Shown: positions 43,799 to 51,044 of the stretch, one piece after another
How positions within the stretch are numbered: position 1 is the first letter of the stretch
Layout of the letters: each line of letters begins with the position of its first letter
Assembly: GCF_000497575.1 (NCBI RefSeq)
Contig: NZ_APJI01000001.1
Span: 124,001 to 188,000 of the forward strand
Source: Afipia sp. OHSU_II-C1
GTDB lineage: Bacteria > Pseudomonadota > Alphaproteobacteria > Rhizobiales > Xanthobacteraceae
DNA length: 64,000 bases
Direction of reading: 5' to 3'
Notes under the pieces: generated by a model
Databases searched by the model: none
The model's input: only the letters and a program-made list of their open reading frames with translations
What the model was told of the DNA's origin: nothing
Program-made: the position numbers and the translations under genes

Positions 43799-44755
43799 CT
43801 ATCCTCCTTGCAAAGCAGCCCACATTTCGCGGTCGCGCTTGTCGGTCCAGATCACCGGATCGTCGATCCCGGATGCTTCGTCGAAAGCGCGCGAGACATT
43901 GAACGGCAGACAGTGTTCGTAGATCGCGAAGGAGGAGAACTTCGGGTCCATCACCTCGCGGGTCGCGGCCATGGTCTCCTTGAGCGAACGTCCCTTCGCC
44001 ACCGACAGTTCCGCAGCGCCGTACAACGTCGTGACGAAATCGCGCGTCATGGCGATGGCCTCGTTCACCGTCGCCTCGCCTTTCAGGGCGTCGCCGCGGC
44101 CCGGCGCAACGGCCTTCGGATTGAACTCGCGGATTTCATTCAGGGTCAGCGGCCATTCCCGCAGCAGCGCGTCGCCGCAATAGCAGGCCGAGTGATATTC
44201 GATCAGATCGCCGGAGCACATCACCTGCGCATCGGGCACCCAGGCCACGATGTCGCCGGAGGTATGGCCCGCGCCGAGATGCATCAGCTGCACCTCGCGC
44301 TTGCCGAGATAAAGCGTCATGCCGGTGTCGAAGGTGATCGTCGGCCATGTCAGGCCGGGAATGCTCTCGGCGTCGCGGAACAGGCGCGGAAACCGGCCAT
44401 ATTCGGAATCCCAGTCCTGCTGGCCGCGCTCCACGATCAGCCGCTGGGTCTCGGACGAGGCGACGATGCCTTGCGCCTTGTAGGCCGACGCGCCGAGCAC
44501 GCGCACGGCGTGATAGTGCGACAGCACGACATATTTGATCGGCTTGTCGGTCACGGTCTTGACGCGTTCGATCACGCTGTTGGCCATCGCCGGCGTCGCC
44601 TGCGCATCGAACACGATGCAGCCATCATCGCCGACAATCACCGCCGTATTCGGATCACCCTCAGCGGTGAAGGCATAAATGTCCGGACCGATCTCGGAGA
44701 AGGTGATGGTCTTCTCCGCCATATCGCCGGTTGAGGCGAAACCCTTTGCGCTCAT
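43799..44755 (-). CDS. Metallo-beta-lactamase-fold hydrolase with only metal site 1 retained
   Basis: A 318-residue MBL-fold protein of unknown substrate. The canonical HxHxDH motif reads HYHAVR (H80, H82, then V84 and R85 in place of Asp and His). H164 in GAGHTSGD and D183 in CSGD are kept, but the later PGHG is PGRG (R220). So the three site-1 histidines are present and all terminal ligands specific to site 2 are replaced. It could act as a mononuclear zinc enzyme or have another role. It overlaps the DUF2783 gene by four bases and precedes hmgA by four, so it very likely acts in the same aromatic pathway. Confidence 0.8.
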   Translation of the reverse strand: MSAKGFASTGDMAEKTITFSEIGPDIYAFTAEGDPNTAVIVGDDGCIVFDAQATPAMANSVIERVKTVTDKPIKYVVLSHYHAVRVLGASAYKAQGIVASSETQRLIVERGQQDWDSEYGRFPRLFRDAESIPGLTWPTITFDTGMTLYLGKREVQLMHLGAGHTSGDIVAWVPDAQVMCSGDLIEYHSACYCGDALLREWPLTLNEIREFNPKAVAPGRGDALKGEATVNEAIAMTRDFVTTLYGAAELSVAKGRSLKETMAATREVMDPKFSSFAIYEHCLPFNVSRAFDEASGIDDPVIWTDKRDREMWAALQGG

Positions 44756-44985
44756 TTTGCGTCCTTTTCTGAATTGGTCTTGCCGCCGCCCTGCGCGAGC
44801 TGGCGCTTCGCCAGCGCAATCGCCTCACGCAGCACGTCAGCATCGCCGACATGATTGGCGAGGATCAGCACCAGCGCCGTATCCAGCGATGCGCTGTCTT
44901 CATCGCTGAGGCCGCGATGGGCCTCCACCACCAGCCGATAGGCGGTGTCGGGATCGCTGAAATTCGACGTGGTCGAGAGTGTCAT
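44752..44985 (-). CDS. Small DUF2783-family protein
   Basis: A 77-residue soluble, mostly helical protein (MTLSTTSNFSDPDTAYRLVV...LVLILANHVGDADVLREAI) that I recognise as DUF2783. Its function is unknown. It overlaps its upstream neighbour (FAD monooxygenase) and downstream neighbour (MBL-fold protein) by four bases each. Such tight coupling, plus small size, suggests a partner or stabilising subunit of the monooxygenase. Confidence 0.75.
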   Translation of the reverse strand: MTLSTTSNFSDPDTAYRLVVEAHRGLSDEDSASLDTALVLILANHVGDADVLREAIALAKRQLAQGGGKTNSEKDAK

Positions 44986-46598
44986 CGCGCGGCTCTCCCG
45001 CTGGCGCGGGCCATGGCGGCTTCGACAGCCGCGGCCGTCGGCTTCCTGAAACGTGCCGCGACGTAACCATCCGGGCGGAGCAGATAGGCCGTACCTTCCG
45101 GCGCATCGTAGCGTTTGGCGAACAGCCCGGATGAATCGCGCAGCGGAGCTGTTTCGCCGATATGGATGGAATGACAGCCCGGTTGATCGCTGCCGTTGGC
45201 CCCCGCTTGCAGCAGGACGAAGCCGCCCCCGCCTCGTCGGAAGGCCTCGGTGAGATAAATCGGCTCGCCGTTCGCCGCCGCCAGTGGCGCGTCGATCATC
45301 TGCGCGCCCGGGCGCGGGCCCGCCGCCCAGAGATCGGTGTCCGGCGTCGACAGCGGCGTCTCATACACCGACGGCGTCGAGAGTCGCCCGCCGTTGACCA
45401 TCCGCTTGGCGAATTCGGCTTCCTTCGCAAGCCGCAGTATCGCTTGCCGCATCCGCCGCTCCTGCGCCGAATGCGGCGCGATGAAATCAGTCGAGCGGGT
45501 CGACGCACGGATGTTCTCGTCGGCAGCCGCGCTGCGTTCGATTTCGTAGCTGTCGAGCAGCGCCATCGGTGCTTCGCCGCGCAGGATCAGCGAGAGTTTC
45601 CACGCAACGTTCTCCGCATCCTCAAGTCCGGAATTCGCACCCCGCGCGCCGAACGGCGAGACCTGATGTGCCGAGTCGCCGGCGAAGATCACGCGCTCAT
45701 GCACAAAGCGCTGCATGCGGCGGCACTGGAACTTGTAGATCGAAATCCATTCGAAATCGAAATTGGCATGACCCAGCATGCGCTCGATCCGCGGCCGCAC
45801 ATTCTCCGGCAACCGCTCGACGGCGGGATCGGCATCCGGCCCGAGCTGCAGGTCGATACGCCAGACATCGTCGGGCTGACGATGCAGCAGCGCGGACTGG
45901 CCTGAATGGAACGGCGGATCGAACCAGAACCAGCGCTCGGTCGGAAACTCGGCGGTCATCTTGACGTCCGCGATCAGGAACTGATCCTCGAACACTTCGC
46001 CGGAAAATTCCGCACCGACAAAGCCGCGCAGCATTGAGCGCGCGCCGTCGCAGGCGACAACGTAATCCGCCTTGAGGTGATAGCGTCCGTCCGGCGTGTC
46101 GATCGCGAGCACAACATGATCGTTGCGCTGGTCGAGGCCGACGACCTTGTTGCGCCAGCGCAGATCGACCTGCGGCAGTTCGCTGGCGCGATCGACGAGA
46201 AAGGCCTCGGCGTAATATTGCTGGAGATTGATGAAGGCCGGCATCTTGTGGCCGTCTTCCGGCAGCAGGTCGAAGCGGTAGAGCATGTCATCGTTCAGGA
46301 AGATCTTGCCGACCTTCCACACGACGCCCTTCTCCACCATGCGTTCGCCGACCCCGAGACGGTCCCACAGTTCCAGCGAACGTTTGGAGAAACAGATCGC
46401 GCGCGAGCCGTCGCCGATCCGGTCGGCGTCATCCAGCAGGACGACACTGTGCCCGCGCTGCGCCAGATCGATCGCCAGCGTCAGGCCGACGGGGCCCGCG
46501 CCCACCACCACGACCGGGTGGCGCGCGGCATCCGCCGCCGTCCGGTCCTGATCGGAATGGCGGCGATAGCCGAACTGAATAATCCGTGATACCGGCAC
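44982..46598 (-). CDS. FAD-dependent aromatic monooxygenase (PHBH/MhpA-like)
   Basis: GTG at 46598 (VPVSRIIQFGYRRHS) gives 538 residues and leaves a clean intergenic region to the divergent MarR gene. Group A flavoprotein hydroxylase motifs are VVVVGAGPVGLTLAIDLAQR (dinucleotide binding), YVVACDGARSMLR (DG motif) and FAGDSAHQVSPFGARGANSG (GD motif). The C-terminal ~150 residues form the thioredoxin-like tail seen in MhpA/phenol hydroxylases. It hydroxylates an aromatic ring with NAD(P)H and O2. Because hmgA is in the same unit, the product may be homogentisate, for example from a hydroxyphenylacetate. The exact substrate is inferred. Confidence 0.85.
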   Translation of the reverse strand: MPVSRIIQFGYRRHSDQDRTAADAARHPVVVVGAGPVGLTLAIDLAQRGHSVVLLDDADRIGDGSRAICFSKRSLELWDRLGVGERMVEKGVVWKVGKIFLNDDMLYRFDLLPEDGHKMPAFINLQQYYAEAFLVDRASELPQVDLRWRNKVVGLDQRNDHVVLAIDTPDGRYHLKADYVVACDGARSMLRGFVGAEFSGEVFEDQFLIADVKMTAEFPTERWFWFDPPFHSGQSALLHRQPDDVWRIDLQLGPDADPAVERLPENVRPRIERMLGHANFDFEWISIYKFQCRRMQRFVHERVIFAGDSAHQVSPFGARGANSGLEDAENVAWKLSLILRGEAPMALLDSYEIERSAAADENIRASTRSTDFIAPHSAQERRMRQAILRLAKEAEFAKRMVNGGRLSTPSVYETPLSTPDTDLWAAGPRPGAQMIDAPLAAANGEPIYLTEAFRRGGGGFVLLQAGANGSDQPGCHSIHIGETAPLRDSSGLFAKRYDAPEGTAYLLRPDGYVAARFRKPTAAAVEAAMARASGRAAR

Positions 46599-46682
46599 GT
46601 CTCGTCCCTGATTTGGCTGGTCCGTCCATTGCGGGCTTCTTGAACGAAGCTCTGGCGAAGAGCTTAGACCAAGGCTATTATC

Positions 46683-46696
46683 GTTGCAACTGCAAC
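46683..46696. promoter_or_regulatory. MarR-type operator between the monooxygenase and MarR genes
   Basis: Perfect dyad GTTGCA-AC-TGCAAC in the 140-base divergent gap. It is short and compact, as typical for MarR-family sites, and lies 43 bases before the preferred GTG start of the regulator. It could control both directions. Confidence 0.55.
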
Positions 46697-46738
46697 CAAA
46701 TGGCCAGGCTCGCCGCCCGGCCAAACTGGACATTTTCT

Positions 46739-47218
46739 GTGACCAAGCTCGATCTCTTCAAATTCGTGCCGTTCCGCCTGAACCGGCTGGCTGCGGAAGT
46801 CAGCGCGGCGCTGTCCAGCGAGTACAGCGAGCGCTACGGCCTCGATATTCCGGAATGGCGGGTGCTGGCGACACTCGGTTTCCGTGATGACGCCTGCACG
46901 GCGCAATACATCGCCTATTGCACCCGCACACATAAATCGACCATCAGCCGGGCCGTCGCCCACCTGCTCGAGCAGCAACTGATCGAGCGCGTCGAGAATG
47001 TGGACGACCGCCGCGAACTGGCGCTGCAGATCACCCGCAAGGGCCGCGCTCTCTATGAGGAGCTTATTCCCCGCCTGCTCCGCAAGGAACAGGACATCCT
47101 GTCATGCCTGACGGCGGCGGAGCGGAAGGAGTTCGCAAACGCGCTCGGCAAGATCGAGCAGCAGCTCGGCCTCGTGCAGACCGCAAAAGACGCGCGCGCC
47201 AAGAAGGATGCGTATTAG
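46739..47218 (+). CDS. MarR-family transcriptional regulator of the homogentisate unit
   Basis: GTG at 46739 (MTKLDLFKFVPFRLNRLAAE) gives 159 residues; ATG 46700 would add 13 but would put the operator directly on its ribosome-binding site. The winged helix is seen in IPEWRVLATLGFRDDACTAQYIA, THKSTISRAVAHLLEQQLI and ENVDDRRELALQIT (wing). Long helices at both ends provide dimerisation. Divergent from the FAD monooxygenase, it is the obvious candidate repressor of the monooxygenase-hmgA unit, with an aromatic acid as inducer. Confidence 0.85.
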   Translation: MTKLDLFKFVPFRLNRLAAEVSAALSSEYSERYGLDIPEWRVLATLGFRDDACTAQYIAYCTRTHKSTISRAVAHLLEQQLIERVENVDDRRELALQITRKGRALYEELIPRLLRKEQDILSCLTAAERKEFANALGKIEQQLGLVQTAKDARAKKDAY

Positions 47219-47230
47219 GGCAACGCAGTC

Positions 47231-47353
47231 GTCATCACCGGGCTTGTTCCGGTGATCCACGTCTTTGTTGCGAGCTTTGAGGGAAGACGTGGATGGCCGG
47301 GACATAGGCAAGCGGAAGCGACGCCGTTCTTCGAACGGCTATGCCCGGCCATA
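47231..47353. repeat. Palindromic repeat, family D
   Basis: A composite of nested dyads: CATCACCGG / CCGGTGAT, CCACGTCTT / AAGACGTGG and TGGCCGGG / CCCGGCCA around CGTTCTTCGAACG. It follows the MarR stop and lies next to a family A copy, making a 295-base gene-free stretch built almost wholly of repeats. Confidence 0.7.
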
Positions 47354-47394
47354 CGATTGATAACAGAGGATGACAACGCAGCGGCACAATCTGC

Positions 47395-47502
47395 TCCCTC
47401 TCCCGTGGGGAGAGGGTTGGGGTGAGAGCGTAGAATCTATTGTGAGAGCGTACCCCCTCACCCGATGCACTCCGTGCATCGACCTCTCCCCACGGGAGAG
47501 GT
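47395..47502. repeat. Palindromic repeat, family A (copy 4)
   Basis: CCCTCTCCC-GTG-GGGAGAGGG, TTGGGGTGAGAGCGTAGAAT, then CCCCTCACCCGATGCACTCCGTGCATCGACCTCTCCCCACGGGAGAGG (described in parts). Same orientation as copy 2, located between the converging MarR and chemoreceptor genes. Confidence 0.85.
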
Positions 47503-47513
47503 GAAGAGAAGGA

Positions 47514-49562
47514 TCAGGCCGCGCGGATGTTCGCCATGAAGCGATCGAGCTCCTGACGCAGCCGGGTGCTTTCGACAGCCAGCGTCTGGGCCGAATTCAG
47601 CACCTCGCCCGACGCGGTTCCGGTCTCGCTCGCGCCGCGGTTGACCTCGGAGATTCCTTCCGCGATTTCCAGCGTGCCGCTGGCGGCGCTCTGGACGTTG
47701 CGGGCGATCTCGGTGGTCGCGTTGCTCTGCTGCTCGATGGCGGCTGCGATATTGCCGGCGATCTTCGAAATCTGGCCGATGGTCTGGCCGATTTCCTTAA
47801 TGGCGGAAACCGATTCCTGCGTGGCGCTCTGCATTCCCGCGATATGGGACGAAATCTCGTCGGTCGCCTTCGCGGTCTGGCTCGCCAGCGATTTCACCTC
47901 CGATGCGACCACGGCAAAGCCGCGCCCCGCCTCGCCCGCCCGCGCCGCCTCGATGGTGGCGTTCAGCGCCAGCAGATTGGTCTGCTCGGCAATCGCCGTG
48001 ATCAGCTTGACCACGTCGCCGATTTCCTGCGCCGCGCGCGACAACTTGGCGATACGCGCGTCGGTCGCTTCGGCCTGCGACACTGCCGCCGCAGCGATGC
48101 GGCTCGACTCCTGCACCTGCCGTCCGATCTCGTGAACGGATGCAGACAGCTCCTCCGTGGCCGCAGCCACGGACTGCACGTTGGCGGACGCCTCTTCCGA
48201 CGCACCCGCAACCTTGCCGGACAGTTCCTGTGCCGTCTCGACCGTGCGCGTCAGGGTGGTAGCTGACGATTCAAGCTGGCTGGCCGACGCCGACACGCTC
48301 GACACGATCACGCCGACAGCGGTTTCGAAATTGTCGGCAAAGCGACGAAGCTCCGCGCTGCGTGCGGCGCTGGCGGACTTGCCCTGTTCCTCGCGCTCTG
48401 CCGCCTCGCTCTGCGCCTTGGCGACCGCCCTCATCTTGAATTCCTCGACAGCGCCAGCCATCTCGCCGATCTCGTCCTTGCGGCCAAGACCCGGCAGGAC
48501 AACATCGAAATTGCCGCTCGCGAGTTCACGCATCGCCTTGCACATGCCGATCATCGGCCGCGAAATTCCGCGGCCCAGCATCCATGCGAGGAATGCGCCG
48601 AACGCGATGCCGCCGCCGCCGAGAATGGTCACGAACTTGCTGGTGCTGTGCGCAGCTTCGGCGGCTTCCTTCGCAAGCCGGGTCTGCTGTGCAAGCAAAC
48701 CGTCCTTGATGGTCTTCGCTTCCTGCGTCACGCTCGAGGCCGCCTCGTTCATCTTGGTGGACAGCGCCGCGATCTTCGCGGTGTTCTCCACGAACTTCGT
48801 GAAGGCCACCTTGTAGGCATCGAGTTCCTGGGTGATTTCCGCAATCTTCGATGTCAGCTTCGCGTCGTCGGCGGTCAGCGTGCCGAAGCTGTTCTTCAGA
48901 AGCTGCATGCGCGCATTGACACTGTTGGCGACGGCGGCGTCGGGGCGCAGCACGTAGTTGCTGATGTTGGACGTGATGGACGCGGAGTGGGTCGCCAGTT
49001 CCTTCGCGTTCTGCTGGATCGACGTCAGACCGGCAAGGATCGCGGTATCCGCCAGATCGTCGAACTTGTAGCGGATGACGTTGCCCATCCGGAGCAACTG
49101 GTTCGACGCGATCGCGGCGTTGTCGGTCTTGAGCTTGATGACCTCGCCGAACAGCCCGGCGAACTCGCTGTAGCTGGCCGAAAGATTGAGAACGCTCTTC
49201 CGGTTGCCGGCAGTGGCAACCCTGGCCGCGCGCTCGATGGCCGCGCCAAGGGCAGTCTCCGCAGCGCGTGCAGCCTCTTCGTCGGCGGGAAGGCCGGTCG
49301 TCACATAATAACGCGCGAGAAGCTGATAGGCCGCGAGTTCGCGGTCGATGTCCCGCGCGCTGTCGGTCTCGGCGACAATGCCCTGATAGGACTGGACGCC
49401 CTCGACGATCCGCTCAAAGCCGAAATAGGCAACGCCCATATTGATGGCGGAGATGCCCAGCACCGTGACGAAGCCGAGCATGATCTTGGTTCGAAATCGC
49501 AGATTGGAAAGAAAGCTGACGCTCGTCTTCTGCTTTGCCGGAGTGCTTTTGAACCAGCCCAT
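47514..49562 (-). CDS. Methyl-accepting chemotaxis protein
   Basis: The ATG at 49562 ([11 protein letters not shown]) gives 682 residues. The order is cytoplasmic tail, TM1 (~26-47), a ~270-residue all-helical periplasmic domain, TM2 (near [20 protein letters not shown]), HAMP ([20 protein letters not shown]) and the signalling domain with hairpin tip [20 protein letters not shown]. The periplasmic domain length and its heptad-like helices fit a helical bimodular (HBM) sensor, a class known to bind organic acids in some bacteria; that is inference. It senses an external compound and controls CheA. No other chemotaxis genes are adjacent. Confidence 0.9.
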   Translation of the reverse strand: MGWFKSTPAKQKTSVSFLSNLRFRTKIMLGFVTVLGISAINMGVAYFGFERIVEGVQSYQGIVAETDSARDIDRELAAYQLLARYYVTTGLPADEEAARAAETALGAAIERAARVATAGNRKSVLNLSASYSEFAGLFGEVIKLKTDNAAIASNQLLRMGNVIRYKFDDLADTAILAGLTSIQQNAKELATHSASITSNISNYVLRPDAAVANSVNARMQLLKNSFGTLTADDAKLTSKIAEITQELDAYKVAFTKFVENTAKIAALSTKMNEAASSVTQEAKTIKDGLLAQQTRLAKEAAEAAHSTSKFVTILGGGGIAFGAFLAWMLGRGISRPMIGMCKAMRELASGNFDVVLPGLGRKDEIGEMAGAVEEFKMRAVAKAQSEAAEREEQGKSASAARSAELRRFADNFETAVGVIVSSVSASASQLESSATTLTRTVETAQELSGKVAGASEEASANVQSVAAATEELSASVHEIGRQVQESSRIAAAAVSQAEATDARIAKLSRAAQEIGDVVKLITAIAEQTNLLALNATIEAARAGEAGRGFAVVASEVKSLASQTAKATDEISSHIAGMQSATQESVSAIKEIGQTIGQISKIAGNIAAAIEQQSNATTEIARNVQSAASGTLEIAEGISEVNRGASETGTASGEVLNSAQTLAVESTRLRQELDRFMANIRAA

Positions 49563-49677
49563 TTCCAACCCCCAAAAGTTCTTTTTGCATGTCAAACCGG
49601 CCGGTCTCCAACCGGCGCAAAGTGCCTCAAGGTAAACAAAATTGAATAACACCCCGTAAATTGCTACCTCATTCAGC

Positions 49678-49703
49678 AAAAAACGCCCGCATAGCGGGCG
49701 TTT
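49678..49703 (-). terminator. Intrinsic terminator of nrdB
   Basis: Stem AAACGCCCGC / GCGGGCGTTT with loop ATA; on the minus strand it is followed by a run of six T (TTTTTTGCTG). It lies 73 bases after the nrdB stop, so it ends the nrdA-nrdB transcript. It is strong on the minus strand. Confidence 0.9.
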
Positions 49704-49775
49704 CCTGCAAACATCATGCGCATTCGCCGCCATTGCACCGTATCTCGGCACCGCGCGGCGGCAAAGATTAACGAT

Positions 49776-50918
49776 TTATTCCCAGCTCAGCGCGCCGCCG
49801 TTCTGGTATTCAATTACGCGAGTCTCGAAGAAGTTCTTCTCCTTCTTCAGGTCCATCGCCTCCGACATCCACGGAAACGGATTGTCGGTCTCGTCGAACA
49901 CGCGGGTCAGCCCAAGCTGGGCGCAGCGGCGGTTGGCGATGAAGTGCATGTACTGTTCGCACAGCGCTGCGTTCAGGCCGAGGAACCCGCGCGGCATGGT
50001 ATCGCGGCCATAGGCCGCTTCCAGTTCGGCCGCTTCGCGGATCATTCCGCGGACCTCCTCCTGGAATTCGGCGGTCCACAGATGCGGGTTCTCGATCTTG
50101 ATCTGGTTGATCACGTCGATGCCGAAGTTCAGATGGATGCTCTCGTCGCGCAGGATGTACTGATACTGCTCGGCGATGCCGACCATCTTGTTGCGGCGGC
50201 CGAGCGACAGGATCTGCGCGAAGCCGGTATAGAACCACATGCCCTCGAAGCAGACATAGAAGGTGATCAGGTCGCGCAGCAGCGCCCGGTCGGCCTCCGG
50301 CGTGCCGGTCTTGAAGTCCGGGTCTTCCAGATTCTGGGTGTGCTTGAGCGCCCACGCCGCTTTGTCGGTGATCGAAGGCACCTCCCGGTACATGTTGAAC
50401 AGCTCGCCCTCATCGAGGCCGAGGCTTTCCACGATGTACTGGAAGGTGTGGGTGTGGATCGCTTCCTCGAACGCCTGACGCAGCAGATACTGGCGACACT
50501 CCGGATTGGTCAGGTGGCGGTAGATCGCCAGTACAATGTTGTTGGCGACGAGGCTTTCGGAGGCCGCGAAGAATCCGAGGTTGCGCTTGATGGCGCGGCG
50601 CTCGTCGTCGGTGAGGCCGTCGCGCGATTTCCACAGCGCGATGTCAGCCTGCATCGACACTTCCGTCGGCATCCAGTGGTTGTTACAGCCGGCGAGATAC
50701 TTCTCCCACGCCCATTTGTATTTCAGCGGCAGGAGCTGATTGACGTCGGCGCGGCAGTTGATCATCGCCTTGTCGTCGACAGAAACGCGGCCACCCTTGC
50801 GGTCGATGGTGCCGAGGCCGGTTGCATCGGCTTGCTCCGATACGACAGGCTTACCGGTCAGAATCGGCGGCAGGTTGGTAGCGGGTTTGGCAAGTGCGGG
50901 TTCGGACCAGTCGAGCAT
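49776..50918 (-). CDS. nrdB: Ribonucleotide reductase beta subunit, class Ic-like (Phe at the radical-Tyr position)
   Basis: A 380-residue R2 subunit. Metal ligands read from sequence are E121 ([10 protein letters not shown]), E152 and H155 ([11 protein letters not shown]), E225 (CFEGMWFY), E259 and H262 ([13 protein letters not shown]). Four residues after H155, where E. coli R2 has the radical Tyr122, stands F159, and Tyr comes at 161. As I recall the Chlamydia R2, its spacing E89-E120-H123-F127-Y129-E193-E227-H230 is the same, and the first ligand is Glu rather than the Asp of class Ia. This indicates a Mn/Fe class Ic cofactor. It supplies the oxidising equivalent to NrdA for deoxynucleotide synthesis. 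It follows nrdA after a 126-base gap holding a family B repeat. Confidence 0.93.
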   Translation of the reverse strand: MLDWSEPALAKPATNLPPILTGKPVVSEQADATGLGTIDRKGGRVSVDDKAMINCRADVNQLLPLKYKWAWEKYLAGCNNHWMPTEVSMQADIALWKSRDGLTDDERRAIKRNLGFFAASESLVANNIVLAIYRHLTNPECRQYLLRQAFEEAIHTHTFQYIVESLGLDEGELFNMYREVPSITDKAAWALKHTQNLEDPDFKTGTPEADRALLRDLITFYVCFEGMWFYTGFAQILSLGRRNKMVGIAEQYQYILRDESIHLNFGIDVINQIKIENPHLWTAEFQEEVRGMIREAAELEAAYGRDTMPRGFLGLNAALCEQYMHFIANRRCAQLGLTRVFDETDNPFPWMSEAMDLKKEKNFFETRVIEYQNGGALSWE

Positions 50919-50959
50919 GAAGATCGTCTTTCTTGTCTAACGTCGGATGTTGCCAATTT

Positions 50960-51034
50960 CGTCATTGCGAGGAGGCGAATCCGACGAAGCAATCCCTGAC
51001 TTTTCAAAGGTGGATCGCTTCGCTCGCAATGACG
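50960..51034. repeat. Palindromic repeat, family B (copy 2), between nrdA and nrdB
   Basis: Outer arms CGTCATTGCGAG and CTCGCAATGACG with inner GAAGCAATCC / GGATCGCTTC. It is a diverged copy of the element at 38328 and lies inside the presumed nrdA-nrdB transcript. Confidence 0.85.
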
Positions 51035-51044
51035 GCGGGGCTGC

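Noticed and set aside
43799-44755. Frameshift or sequencing error as the cause of the altered HxHxDH motif
   Set aside because: The frame is continuous with normal fold sequence on both sides, and the third change (PGRG) lies 135 residues away, so three independent errors would be needed.
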